A stretch of DNA of 64,000 bases from Dichetophora obliterata (taxonomy: Eukaryota; Arthropoda; Insecta; Diptera; Sciomyzidae), in NCBI GenBank assembly GCA_963920525.1, contig OY986438.1, positions 124,006,920 through 124,070,919 on the forward strand, read 5' to 3'. The first letter of the stretch is position 1. Every line of letters begins with the position of its first letter. The position numbers and the translations under genes are program-made. Below the pieces are notes generated by a model. It had not been told where the DNA came from and did no database searches. It saw only the letters and a program-made list of their open reading frames with translations. Positions 23,072 to 33,384 of this stretch are shown here, one piece after another.

Positions 23072-23534
23072 TTATACGAAAGGCGTTCGTTGTCATTTTT
23101 TTACCGTAACACAATCGATATTAGTAAAATAAACATTTATATATTGATAAATAATAATTATTACCAAAAAATATTAATTAACAACAACTTCACAGCTTTA
23201 AGTTCATGACGCAACTTGAAAGAAACAATCGTTGAAAGCTACTAATGAAACAAATTCTTTTCAGGATAACAGTAAAATCAATCGTCGTTTATTGTATGTG
23301 TGCACGTGTTCCCATTGGAATTCTGCAGAAAGAGAATATGTTTTTTATTAAACAGTCGTCATTTCATCGTTCAAAGCGTGAATTTAGATTTCTACGCTTT
23401 TTGTAAGTGTATTTCGCATAAAAATCGTTATATGGCATAAGAAAAGTGTCGCAAAATAATCGCGCTCTTCAGACAATCTTCAGACAAGGGAAGTCACATC
23501 TCAGTGTGATGCGTTCGTATTTTACATCTTAATA

Positions 23535-23960
23535 TCTTAATATATAAAAACGTCCCAGCATCACGGCCGAACCACTGAAGCTTTCCACCTTGAATTCACA
23601 CCGTATGTTTATGAGGTATTACGGAAGGTTTTTGTTTATGTTAGATCCCCCTAGGTGGCGCTGTGGTCGAAAATTCTTATATATGGACATATTGAGCCCA
23701 AATTCACACTATATTCTTTAAATAAAAAATATGTCTTCGATACTATGTGGACCAGATAGATGGCGCTGGCGTGGAGATATTTCCGAAAATTTTTAATTTA
23801 TATACATAAAATCGTTAGTGCGCCTGTTTGTGATCGCATAACTTCTGAACGACTTTACTTATTGAGCTAATGAGACACAACATGACATACAAAACTGAAC
23901 TCAAATTTATGGAAGACAGGTAGGTGCAGAAAAACGTCTGCCAGGTGGTTATATAAATAA
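23535..23960 (+). mobile_element. Helitron-like fragment
   Basis: TCTTAATATATAAAAACGTC at 23535 follows an A and resembles the 5' end style of the 8479 Helitron. It is followed by CGGCCGAACCACTGAAGC, a variant of the GACTCCAAAACCGCTGAACC block found there. A second TATATACATAAAATCG block is at about 23802. TAG(G/A)TGGCGCTG occurs twice. No CTRR tail was located. Confidence 0.4.
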
Positions 23961-25376
23961 AAAACAACGGTTAATGCCACAAAATATATTGTACTAATTA
24001 TTTTAAGGTTTCATTTTCATATGCTTCAATGCAAAAAAGAAATACTTATTTGATAATTACAATATTTTTAAAATCAAATGTGATCCAAAGTCACACTGCA
24101 GTAGGATTAGGTTTAAGCAATACCTCGTACTCTTTGTTTTAATCCCTTTTTTTAACTACAAAGCTTTTATTGATTCCTGAAAAATTCAATTTGAGTAACA
24201 TAAATTGATTCTGAAATAAACGATTTAATTGAATTCGTGACGTGTACCTAAGAAATTTATATATTTTTAATGGAATAATTAATATTTTATGAAAAGTTTT
24301 TATAAATGTGCAGTTTTAATAAATTATTACACTGAGAGAAATAATGAATATTAAAACTATTCACGTCCGTGCACTTTAAATACTTATGTGGATAAACAAA
24401 ATATTTTCCCCACAACACGTTGCTTTGCGTATTTGAATTTTCTGAATTCTGATGTCGCTTTTAACTTTCCAACGAAATTTAAAAAGTTAAAATGAAATGA
24501 CTTCAGGATTGCTTGTCCAACTTAATAAATAAGAACTTTGAATTTTTTTATAGGGAAAAGTTTACTACAGAACTTGTACTTATTTTAAAATATATTATTT
24601 TGTTAATTTTAAAATTAAAAGTGCTGCAATTTTTTTTTTATATATGAATGTAGGAAATTATTTTCTGAAGTTAAAGTATATAGTTAAAATAAATGATAAT
24701 TTATTATGTAGTAAAATTAATCTAAAACAATAAACTAGAACTTTAAAAGATTATTTATCTTGTTCAGACTGCATCATTTCAGTTGTTATTGAAACATTAT
24801 TTATAATTTATTCAAATATTCTTTATTTCAAACAGGCCCGTAGCCAGAATTTTACGCTTTAATATGTTAAAATATTTTTTAAGAACAATTGTCTGATACA
24901 TTTTTTTTAATGTTTAGTAAAAAAATATGTAAATATATAAATAAAAAAACATTTACTGTATGTGCTATCACTATTTGAATAGTTTAAATTTCAACAGAGA
25001 ATATTTGTGTTATTTTATACAATAACATTTCAATTATCGTCAAATTGTTAATTTTTGTGCAGCTTTGTTTTTCGTTTTGTAGTTTTTTGGAAAAAAAAAT
25101 GGTAATAATTAATAATTTTAATAATTAATCCTGATGGCTTATTACGACATCGAAGTTGTGGAGCATCCCTGCTGTGATTTGTAATTCTGAAAAAAATTTC
25201 AGAACTTTTTGTGCTTTAAGAGACATTAAGAAGAAATTTTTTGATTTTCTAAACGTAGTTAGTTCATGTTATTAATTATAATAAACTTTTTTTTTTGTGG
25301 TAAATTCAAAATTTGTAGAAACTTTGCTTGAATTTAAAATAATTGCCGCAGTTCAAAAGGTTAAAGTAATAAATTT
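23961..25376. other. No feature recognised
   Basis: Very A+T-rich, non-coding by inspection. It holds two unpaired transposon-like termini (CACTGAGAGAAATAATG at 24332 and CAGGCCCGTAGCCAG at 24835). Confidence 0.45.
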
Positions 25377-26009
25377 TTGTTGCTGTGTACGTACTACACC
25401 AGGCTGCTTAAGAATTTACCACGAGCACAGGCACAGTTGCATTCACTGTCACCAATAGCAATATCAACACCAACACCAACATCGACATTGACTCAACCAT
25501 GGGTAGAGGTCTTTTTGCCACTCTTTTATCTGGAGTGTGATAATTTTTGTTTGACATGTTTTGGCGCTTAATTAATTGCCACCACGTTGAAAATATTATT
25601 TTAATCGTATGTTTATGCGTTGTGGAAAATGTGGAAAAGCTGTAGAAGTAAGTGTTCCAAGCCGTTTTGTGTCCCATAAATTCAGTGCTTAGTATAACGG
25701 CGCCCCAGCTCCAACCAACCAACAGCCAACAACAACTAAACAGCCCATCCAACAGCCGATAATTCAACAACGCAAAGCCATTCACCATAGAGTATATTAA
25801 AGTCAGACCACGTAGCATCTTGCACGCCCATCTCCCCCCGCTTAAGCGTGCAGCAGCAGCACTTGGCTTGGTTGACTTCTTTGACGCTTTGGCGCTTTGC
25901 TCTCATTTAATATTTCATCCTATGGAAATCATCCTGATGCTGGTGCTGGCACTGGCAACAAGACTAGTGCTGGTACTGGTTATGGCGCTGCTTAGGGCTT
26001 CCATGAATT
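25377..26009. other. G+C-richer host-like DNA with CAN repeats
   Basis: Composition is clearly less A+T-rich than the surroundings, with CAA/CAG/CCA-rich runs (for example 25700-25760 and 25848-25860). The same character resumes at 33385-33955 right of the retrotransposon. Overlapping frames on both strands are low-complexity (runs of Leu/Val or Thr/Pro) and I do not call them genes. It may be a 5' untranslated or enhancer-type region of a nearby gene. Confidence 0.35.
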
Positions 26010-26013
26010 ATGT
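26010..26013. repeat. Left target-site duplication, ATGT
   Basis: ATGT directly before the 5' LTR matches ATGT directly after the 3' LTR (33381-33384). Four-base duplications are usual for Gypsy integrases. Confidence 0.95.
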
Positions 26014-26570
26014 TGTAGTGCGCACCAAGTTTAAGCAACCAAACGTACACAAACTATTTGGTTGCACTGTATTTATGTATGTTTATATTCACCACGCACA
26101 ATGACCCGTGGTTATATATTTGATTTACATGACGCACTTTCGCACTAAGCTAATGTTCTATGTATTTCACTCGCGCACTTTTAATGTTTATATATTTTGT
26201 TATATTTATTTTGCATTACGCACTTACGCATTAAGTTTATATTTATTATTCACTCACGCACTTTTATGTTAAAATTATGCACTTTTTCAAAATACCGTTG
26301 TTTGGCTTTATAAGCACCGAAAATTGAAAAATAAAGATCATTAATTCTGCAAGCTTCAAATCAGCTTCATCTTTTTATTTAAAGCCTAAGTGCATTTTTA
26401 TGCCGGCTGAATAAAAATATTATTTCAAGCCTAAGTGCATTTTTATGCCGGCTGAGAATTAAAAAAAGAAAATATAATTTACTTAGAGCCAGTGGCGTTT
26501 CTAAGCGCCGGCAAAAACTCGAGGCAGGTCCTTTTCTTTAAAATACAAAAAGTTAAACAAAAACATTACA
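26014..26570 (+). repeat. 5' LTR, 557 bp
   Basis: TG...CA ends. It contains a TATA-like TTTATAAG (about 26308) and AATAAA (26330-26335), a likely promoter and poly(A) signal pair. Two 29-bp copies of AAGCCTAAGTGCATTTTTAT plus GCCGGCTGA lie in tandem at 26382 and 26427 (45-bp period). Several ACGCACTT motifs occur at 26120-26275 and could bind a regulator. Confidence 0.97.
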
Positions 26571-26767
26571 TGGCGATCCTGCCAACTCACGGCAATAAGA
26601 GTTTGCCGACGGCAAAACAGAATGTGCCTGAGCACGTACCTGATTGTTACGATCGACGCGTAACCATATGTACCGTGGATATGCAGATTAAAGCAGCCAG
26701 GACTATGGAAAACATCGATGAACTGGAGTTCCAACTAAAGAGCCACTACGAGGGCAACAGAGACTAA
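26570..26767 (+). CDS. Small leader ORF of unknown function, 65 codons
   Basis: ATG at 26570-26572 uses the last base of the LTR, and its reading runs through the primer site. The 65-residue product starts MAILPTHGNKSLP and ends ELEFQLKSHYEGNRD. The sequence is markedly less A+T-rich than gag and pol, which suggests a different origin or constraint. A TGCCGACGGCAAAACA block within it recurs at 26922 in the leader. I recognise no domain. It could be a real small protein, an upstream ORF that tunes gag translation, or a captured exon. Confidence 0.35.
   Translation: MAILPTHGNKSLPTAKQNVPEHVPDCYDRRVTICTVDMQIKAARTMENIDELEFQLKSHYEGNRD
26571..26584 (+). promoter_or_regulatory. Primer binding site, tRNA-Arg(ACG)
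   Basis: TGGCGATCCTGCCA starts at the first base after the LTR. It is complementary to the 3' end (...TGGCAGGATCG plus CCA) that I recall for fly tRNA-Arg with anticodon ACG, giving a 14-nt match. mdg1/412-type elements also prime with tRNA-Arg. Confidence 0.8.
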
Positions 26768-27752
26768 AGAAAAATACTTGTCTCCAATAAATTGTTTAAA
26801 CTAAAAACAACAAAAATGAGAATTTTTAATTTAACTTTATTGATATGAATTATTATATTTATTGTTATTATAAAGAAATTTTTTCCAATACATAAATGAA
26901 GAAAATAATAAAAAGTAAAATGCCGACGGCAAAACACTGAGAATCTAATGACACTTTCTGAAATTTTTTCGATTTATTGTTCTGAATATTATTAATGTTA
27001 ATTAACAAAAACACAATGAAGTAAATCCATATTTTTTTAAATTTATTATTAAATTTTTGTACACAAAATAACACAGGAAACTTGCATCTTTTCACTTCAA
27101 TAACAACTTGTTGCGCTTATTATTACAAATTTTTTTTTCTCTTGCACTCACACACAAACACTTTTTTAGCAAAACAAAAATTTTTGCCAACAACAACAAC
27201 AACATTTGTTTCTTTCTATATATTTTTTTTTTTTGTTGCTTTGTTGCTCGAAACACTACACTTAAAATTGAATTATATGCATACATTTAGCGAATATATG
27301 CTATACGAAAATTACGCGCACGGATTATAATGTGTTCTTTTTATATTTTGTTAAAATTACCTTTTTTTTATATTACGCAAGTCGCGACCGACACTTATAA
27401 AAAAAAATTTTTTTTCACTACGCGAAAACTACTCACGACCGCCATTATATTCTTCATTCATAAAACTGAAACGTCAGTTTTACTTTTTCTTTGTACTCTT
27501 ATTCGCAATCAATCATTGCAGACACATGTTTAAATGTTGGCATGCATGATTTATTGGCACTATGAAATCACAGGGTGATTCAAGTGAAATAAAAAATTAA
27601 ATATTTTAATGTTTTGATGTCATAACATAAATTTATGGACATAATTAAAGAAAACATAATATTTCTTGAAAAATTAAAGAAAAATTTAAGAAAAAGTAAA
27701 AATCGAACTTATACTGAAGAATATAAAAAAAGCTAAATTGCAAAAAATTTAA
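26768..27752 (+). other. A+T-rich 5' leader of the Gypsy element
   Basis: Non-coding by inspection, with T-rich and CAACAA-rich stretches. A 33-codon frame beginning ATG at 27634 (MDIIKENIIFLEKLKKNLRK...) ends at TAA 27733-27735, just before gag and in another frame. Its charged, helix-prone character is like a Gag N-terminus, but it cannot be joined to gag by simple slippage because gag's frame opens only at 27753. Confidence 0.5.
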
Positions 27753-28925
27753 AATTTGAAAAACGAAATAGTCAAATATGAAACTTTAGAAGATTGCAAA
27801 CATTTTATATTAGAATTTAATAAAATTTATTATGCATTACATGAATTCATAAAAAATTTAAAAACACGAAAAGAAGATAAAATAAATTTAGATTTATCAT
27901 CGGTTTGGGAGGAAGAAACTAATTTGCCAAAAATGTCAAACTTTGACATAAATGTAGTAGGTAAAAACCTACCAGTTTTTAAAGGAGTTTATGAAGAATT
28001 AGATGATTTTATAGTGAAAGCAGAATTGCTTCATGATTTAATAAAAGATGAAGATAAGGCCATTTTTATTAAGTACGTATACAATTTTAAATTAACAACC
28101 CAAGTGAGAAGTATACTTGGACGTTTGAACAGACCTTCGACATTAATTGAATTAAAATCTTTATTGTTGAAATCTTATCCCAATCCGAAAACAGTACAGC
28201 AAATGCTAAATGAATTTAGTTCAATATCTCAGAATAATCTAACAATTTCCGAATATAGAGAAAAAATAACAGAATTATCAGAGCAATTAAGCAATTTAGA
28301 GCTACAAAGCTTAGAGAAACCCAGTCAAGAGACAAAAGATGCAATATATAAGGTCAACGAAAGTATGGCACTTAATATTTTTTCAAAAGGTGTCAGGACA
28401 GAATATAAAACTATTTTACAGGCGAATCCGCCAAAATCTTTTAATGAAGCAACTGAAAGATGCTTGAATATTGAGCAAAATCTTTCAACAGATAGAAACA
28501 ATATTTTACATATACAGAATAGAAATAATTCAAGAAATTATAATGAGCAAAATAATAGATTTAATCAAAACTTCAGAAATTACAATAATCAAAATTTTTC
28601 CAACAGAGATAATAACAATTATAGAAATAATACATTTCAAAACAGAAATCAAAATTTTTCAAATAATAATTACAGAAACAATAATAATTTTCAAAACAAC
28701 AATCAAAATAACAATTACAGAAATAATAACAATTACAGAAGCAACAATTTTCAAAATAACAATAATTTTCACCGTGAAAACGTAAATAATAATCATAATT
28801 TTATAAACAATAATAACAGAAATAATAATTTCAATAGAAATACAAATTTTAGAAACAGCAACAATGCGCAGGGAAACGGATATGGCCGGGTAGCAGGAAT
28901 TGTTACCCACAGAGGCCAAAACTGA
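27753..28925 (+). CDS. gag: Gag structural polyprotein
   Basis: The frame is open from 27753 to the TGA at 28923-28925, about 390 residues. Gag forms the particle that packages element RNA. Residues about 1-250 are helical and charged, including LPVFKGVYEELDDFIVKAEL and SYPNPKTVQQMLNEF, as in Gypsy capsids. From about residue 255 it becomes a long Asn/Arg/Phe/Tyr-rich tail (NNNYRNN-type repeats) with no CCHC zinc knuckle, so RNA binding presumably uses the Arg-rich tail. The first codon after the upstream stop is AAT and the next is TTG. The first in-frame ATG gives MSNFDINVVGKNLP about 65 codons in. The true start is therefore unclear: non-AUG, splicing or a defect. The end overlaps the pol frame and carries the frameshift signal. 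Confidence 0.85.
   Translation, partial: NLKNEIVKYETLEDCKHFILEFNKIYYALHEFIKNLKTRKEDKINLDLSSVWEEETNLPKMSNFDINVVGKNLPVFKGVYEELDDFIVKAELLHDLIKDEDKAIFIKYVYNFKLTTQVRSILGRLNRPSTLIELKSLLLKSYPNPKTVQQMLNEFSSISQNNLTISEYREKITELSEQLSNLELQSLEKPSQETKDAIYKVNESMALNIFSKGVRTEYKTILQANPPKSFNEATERCLNIEQNLSTDRNNILHIQNRNNSRNYNEQNNRFNQNFRNYNNQNFSNRDNNNYRNNTFQNRNQNFSNNNYRNNNNFQNNNQNNNYRNNNNYRSNNFQNNNNFHRENVNNNHNFINNNNRNNNFNRNTNFRNSNNAQGNGYGRVAGIVTHRGQN
28871..28917 (+). promoter_or_regulatory. Programmed -1 frameshift signal, gag to pol
   Basis: GGGAAAC (28871-28877) lies exactly in register for -1 slippage (gag codons GGA AAC; slipped GGG AAA). Six bases later a stem begins: GGCC-GGGTA (28884-28892) pairs with TACCC (28904-28908) and GGCC (28914-28917), with an 11-nt loop and a 5-nt bulge. 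pol is open in the -1 frame from here. GGGAAAC is a known slippery heptamer of retroviral gag-pro junctions. Confidence 0.85.
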
Positions 28926-31900
28926 TCCTACAACTTACTAAAAATTTAACCAATTTTATTATATTAAAGTGCAAAAATACTAATGAGAATCTGAAATTCC
29001 TAATAGACACGGGAGCAGATATTTCTATCTGCAAGAAAAGAAGCGTGAATAAAATAGAAACAAGAAATATTTCAACAATAACTGGTATAACAAATGAAAG
29101 TATAGAGTGCATAGGCACATCATATTTAAATTTTTTAATTGAAACGGAGGAAATAACACACAATTTCCACATAGTAGAAAATGAATTTCCAATATTAACA
29201 GATGGCATAATAGGGCGTGACATGTTGAGAAAGTACATGTCTAAAATAGATTTTGAAACTTACACGGTAACATTTTTAATAAATGAAAAAGAACTAACTT
29301 TACCAATAATTTTAAATTATAAAAACTTTACAGTACCTGCTCGATCAGAAGCAGTGATCCCCATAAATATTAGGGTTAATGAAGATAGTTTAATCCTTAA
29401 CAAAGAAATAAATAATGGAGTCTTCATTGCAAATAGCATAATACCTGCAAATGGCGTAGCACACGTGAAAGTTTTAAACACGACAGAAGAAGAAATAAAT
29501 TTAGAGGATATAAACATAGAAACAAAACCATTAAAAAACTACAACATATTTACAAGCAAAGAAACTAATAAATTTAATGCACATAGATTACAAGAACTTT
29601 TAAAAACATTAGACATTGGATGCAACGAACCGGAGGCAGAAAAATCAATTATTGACATTTTAAAACAATTCCAAGATATATTCCACCTCCCCGGAGAACC
29701 ATTGACCGTGAACAATTTTTACACGCAAGAAATTCATACTACTGATTCAACAGCGGTATACATAAAGAACTACAGACTCCCACAGACACAAATGACAGAG
29801 ATCAACGAACAAGTAGACAAACTTTTAAAAGACAACATTATTGAACACTCAGTTAGCCCTTACAATTCGCCACTATTAGTTGTTCCAAAAAAATCAAATA
29901 ATGATGAGAAAAAATGGAGATTAGTGGTCGATTTCAGGAAACTAAACGAAAAAATAGTTAACGACAAGTTTCCCCTTACAAAAATAGAAGACGTACTAGA
30001 CAAATTAGGAAGAGCTAAATACTTTTCGACGTTGGACATGACTAGCTCCTTCCACCAAATACGATTACACGAAGACTCACGACAATTAACTGCCTTTTCA
30101 ACAAATAACGGACATTACCAATTTAAACGCCTACCTTTTGGACTAAAAATATCGTCCAACAGCTTTCAGCGCATGCTAACAATAGCATTGAGTGGTTTGG
30201 ATGCTGAAGCATTTCTATACGTAGACGATATTATTGTGTTTGGATGCAGTTTAGGGCATCACAATGAAAATTTAGCAAAAGTTTTTGAAAGGATGAGGAA
30301 ATTTAATTTAAAACTAAATGCACACAAGTGCTCATTTTTGAAACCAGAGGTTGTTTATCTAGGACACCTCATAACTGCTAAGGGCATTAAAACTGACCCA
30401 GCAAAAAATAAAATCATTAAAAATTACCCTGTACCAAAAGACACTGATGAAGTCAGAAGATTTGTTGCTTTCTGCAATTATTATAGGAGGTTCATACCCA
30501 AGTTTGCAGAAATAGCTAAAGTTTTGAACTCACTACTAAAAAAAGATGTTAAATTTAATTGGACTGAAGATTGTCAAAATGCTTTTGAAACGTTAAAAAC
30601 AAAATTATTAAACCCACCGATACTACAATACCCAAATTTTGAAAAACAATTTGTACTGACAACAGACGCCTCAAATTATGCGTTAGGTGCTGTTTTGTCA
30701 CAAGGTGATATTGGTTTAGATCTACCAATATCATACGCGAGCAAGTCTCTAAACAAACACGATTTAAACAAACCGATAATAGAAAAAGAGTTATTGGCCA
30801 TACATTGGGCCATAAATTTTTTCAGACCATACCTCTACGGTCGCAAATTTTTAGTAGTAACAGATCACAGACCTTTAGTGTCTCTGTTTTCCCATAGAAA
30901 CCCGTCATCTAAGATGACACGTATTAGATTAGACTTATGCGATTACAATTTTGAAATTATATACAAGAAAGGCAGCATGAATACTAATGCTGACGCATTA
31001 TCTCGTATAGTACTAAACAGCGATTCATTGCAGGCTATGATTCCGACAGAAACGGATGATAGGAAAATACTGGCTATAACACGAAGTATGGTTAGAAATA
31101 AACATACACAAAACACTAATTCAGACAAAACAAGTGACATTACTAACAAGAAGTCTGATCAACTTTTTGCTTGGGAATGCACATCCAAATCAGATATAAA
31201 CAAAATGATACAATTAAAATTCGTAATAGATAGAAATTACAAGGGAACCCAAATATATATAAATAATAGAGAAGTTATTGCAAGATGCAGCGATAATCCA
31301 TCGATCACACAGCTGACTTTGGAGAAACTGTCTTCAAAAATGCAAAGGTTAAATATAAACGAGCTCGCGTTAAGTAAAAATGATAAAATATTTGAAACCA
31401 TGAGAATGGATAAATTTAAAGAGATATTTAATAATTTACAAAGAAAAAATAATGAAAATTTAAAAATTTTAATATACAATGAACCTACAAGAATAATTGA
31501 TAAAGATATACAAAATAAATTAATTGAAGAATATCATAATTCGGCTCATGGAGGACACATGGGCATTAGAAAAACCAATTTAAAAATGAAACAAAAATAC
31601 ATTTGGAAAAACATGAACAAAATGATAAAGAAATATATATTAAATTGCGAACAATGTAAAATCAACAAACAAACCAGACATACAAAAGAGGAATTAACTT
31701 TGACAGACACACCAGGAACTAGTTTTGAAACAATTTCAATAGATACTGTAGGGCCTTTGCGATTATCAAATAATTTACGTTATATTTTAACTATGCAATG
31801 TGAGTTAACGAAATATGTCATTGCTTGTCCAATGGAAACCAAAGACGCAAAAACCGTTGCCAAATCCTTAATAGAAAATGTTATCTTAATCTATGGTCAT

Positions 31901-32515
31901 TTTAAAGTTCTTAAATCAGATAGGGGTACTGAATTTACCAATGAATTGATGTCGGAAATCTGCAAACAGCTTAACATTAAACAAATATTTAGCACGCCTT
32001 ATCATCATGAGACCCTCGGTTCAATAGAAAGAAACCACAGAGTATTGAACGAATTTTTATTAAATTTTTGCAAAGATGATGAATGGGACCATTGGATCCC
32101 ATACTTCACATTTGCTTACAATACAACACCTCATGTTGACACTAATTACACTCCTTTTGAACTTATATTTGGCAAATTAGCAAACCTACCAAATGATAAT
32201 CTAGATAATTCAAAATGTTACAACACAGATAATTATGCGCAAGAATTGAGAGTAAGATTAAAATACTCATTAGAAAAAACGAAAGAATTGATAAATATAG
32301 CAAAGATTAAACGAATTCAAAATAATGTCACATCTGCACCATTAAATATAAAAATTGGTGAAAAAGTAATGATAAAGAAAATAAATAGAAAGAAAAACCA
32401 ACCACCATATCATGGTCCATATATTATAGTTGATAAAAATGGAGTAAATTCTAAAGTTGATGTAGATGGTAAAATCAAAGAATACCATAATAATTTATTA
32501 AAAAGATGGATTTAA
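28877..32515 (+). CDS. pol: Pol polyprotein (protease, RT, RNase H, integrase)
   Basis: Entered by -1 frameshift at 28877, the frame is open for 1,212 residues. Order, numbered from the shift: aspartic protease with LIDTGAD (Asp near 44); reverse transcriptase with WRLVVDFRKLNEK (from 347) and catalytic YVDD (448); RNase H with LTTDAS (Asp 597), EKELLAIHW and TDHRP; integrase with an HHCC zinc finger (HGGHMG near 891, CEQC at 924) and a complete D-D-E triad at 956, 1015 and 1051, giving D35E spacing. A GPY-like YHGPYIIV (about 1178) closes the integrase C-terminus. No stop or frameshift interrupts it, so the copy looks capable of encoding active enzymes. There is no chromodomain and no env. 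Confidence 0.95.
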   Translation, partial: RIWPGSRNCYPQRPKLILQLTKNLTNFIILKCKNTNENLKFLIDTGADISICKKRSVNKIETRNISTITGITNESIECIGTSYLNFLIETEEITHNFHIVENEFPILTDGIIGRDMLRKYMSKIDFETYTVTFLINEKELTLPIILNYKNFTVPARSEAVIPINIRVNEDSLILNKEINNGVFIANSIIPANGVAHVKVLNTTEEEINLEDINIETKPLKNYNIFTSKETNKFNAHRLQELLKTLDIGCNEPEAEKSIIDILKQFQDIFHLPGEPLTVNNFYTQEIHTTDSTAVYIKNYRLPQTQMTEINEQVDKLLKDNIIEHSVSPYNSPLLVVPKKSNNDEKKWRLVVDFRKLNEKIVNDKFPLTKIEDVLDKLGRAKYFSTLDMTSSFHQIRLHEDSRQLTAFSTNNGHYQFKRLPFGLKISSNSFQRMLTIALSGLDAEAFLYVDDIIVFGCSLGHHNENLAKVFERMRKFNLKLNAHKCSFLKPEVVYLGHLITAKGIKTDPAKNKIIKNYPVPKDTDEVRRFVAFCNYYRRFIPKFAEIAKVLNSLLKKDVKFNWTEDCQNAFETLKTKLLNPPILQYPNFEKQFVLTTDASNYALGAVLSQGDIGLDLPISYASKSLNKHDLNKPIIEKELLAIHWAINFFRPYLYGRKFLVVTDHRPLVSLFSHRNPSSKMTRIRLDLCDYNFEIIYKKGSMNTNADALSRIVLNSDSLQAMIPTETDDRKILAITRSMVRNKHTQNTNSDKTSDITNKKSDQLFAWECTSKSDINKMIQLKFVIDRNYKGTQIYINNREVIARCSDNPSITQLTLEKLSSKMQRLNINELALSKNDKIFETMRMDKFKEIFNNLQRKNNENLKILIYNEPTRIIDKDIQNKLIEEYHNSAHGGHMGIRKTNLKMKQKYIWKNMNKMIKKYILNCEQCKINKQTRHTKEELTLTDTPGTSFETISIDTVGPLRLSNNLRYILTMQCELTKYVIACPMETKDAKTVAKSLIENVILIYGHFKVLKSDRGTEFTNELMSEICKQLNIKQIFSTPYHHETLGSIERNHRVLNEFLLNFCKDDEWDHWIPYFTFAYNTTPHVDTNYTPFELIFGKLANLPNDNLDNSKCYNTDNYAQELRVRLKYSLEKTKELINIAKIKRIQNNVTSAPLNIKIGEKVMIKKINRKKNQPPYHGPYIIVDKNGVNSKVDVDGKIKEYHNNLLKRWI

Positions 32516-32812
32516 TTCAAATTTTTCAATTAAAGTAAAAAAAAAAATTTATTAACTAAAACAATTGCATTGTATAAATTTCATAAACAAATTGAATTTG
32601 TATAATTTTTAATAACATATATCATATATCTATTTTGAAACCATTTTTGTAATAAACTATAAAATATAATCTGTTATAGTCAATAAGAATATTTCAAATG
32701 CATGAAACAAGTACTATATTTTAAGATTAAATAATATATTGGATTATAATAAGAAAGTTTGAATTGTATAATTTTAAAAATTATTTTTCTTTTTTCAAAT
32801 AATTTTTATCTT
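32516..32812 (+). other. Gypsy 3' untranslated region, no env
   Basis: About 300 bp of A+T-rich sequence with no frame long enough for an envelope protein. Confidence 0.8.
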
Positions 32813-32823
32813 AAGGATGGGGG
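32813..32823 (+). promoter_or_regulatory. Polypurine tract
   Basis: AAGGATGGGGG directly precedes the 3' LTR start TGTAGTG. It serves as plus-strand primer in reverse transcription. One T interrupts the purines. Confidence 0.85.
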
Positions 32824-33380
32824 TGTAGTGCGCACCAAGTTTAAGCAACCAAACGTACACAAACTATTTGGTTGCACTGTATTTATGTATGTTTATATTC
32901 ACCACGCACAATGACCCGTGGTTATATATTTGATTTACATGACGCACTTTCGCACTAAGCTAATGTTCTATGTATTTCACTCGCGCACTTTTAATGTTTA
33001 TATATTTTGTTATATTTATTTTGCATTACGCACTTACGCATTAAGTTTATATTTATTATTCACTCACGCACTTTTATGTTAAAATTATGCACTTTTTCAA
33101 AATACCGTTGTTTGGCTTTATAAGCACCGAAAATTGAAAAATAAAGATCATTAATTCTGCAAGCTTCAAATCAGCTTCATCTTTTTATTTAAAGCCTAAG
33201 TGCATTTTTATGCCGGCTGAATAAAAATATTATTTCAAGCCTAAGTGCATTTTTATGCCGGCTGAGAATTAAAAAAAGAAAATATAATTTACTTAGAGCC
33301 AGTGGCGTTTCTAAGCGCCGGCAAAAACTCGAGGCAGGTCCTTTTCTTTAAAATACAAAAAGTTAAACAAAAACATTACA
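32824..33380 (+). repeat. 3' LTR, 557 bp
   Basis: Same length and, by eye, the same sequence as 26014-26570, including the tandem 29-bp repeat, TATA-like box and AATAAA. It starts immediately after the polypurine tract. Confidence 0.97.
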
Positions 33381-33384
33381 ATGT
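33381..33384. repeat. Right target-site duplication, ATGT
   Basis: Exact match to 26010-26013. With the element removed, sequence 26009 and before joins 33385 and after around a single ATGT. Confidence 0.95.

Larger units (their letters stand above)
26014..33380 (+). mobile_element. Full-length Ty3/Gypsy LTR retrotransposon
   Basis: A 7,367-bp element has two 557-bp LTRs that begin TGTAGTGCGC and end ACATTACA and look identical by eye. It is bounded by ATGT on both sides. Order: LTR, tRNA-Arg primer site, about 1.2-kb leader, gag, -1 frameshift signal, pol (protease, reverse transcriptase, RNase H, integrase), polypurine tract, LTR. No env-like frame lies between pol (ends 32515) and the 3' LTR. 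The tRNA-Arg primer, integrase block HHETLGSIERNHR and lack of env point to the mdg1/412 lineage (inference). Identical LTRs imply a very recent insertion. Confidence 0.97.

Noticed and set aside
24332..24350. CACTGAGAGAAATAATG as a MITE boundary
   Set aside because: TA-flanked and of the right style, but no inverted partner within several kb. The similar CACTGAGAGGG at 46111 was rejected for the same reason.
25408..25818. 136-codon minus-strand frame in the host-like island
   Set aside because: Low-complexity Leu/Val and Thr/Ser strings from repetitive DNA; overlaps another frame; no domain or splice context.
28471..28785. 104-codon frame overlapping gag
   Set aside because: It is the shifted reading of the Asn-rich gag tail (Ile/Thr repeats), not an independent gene.
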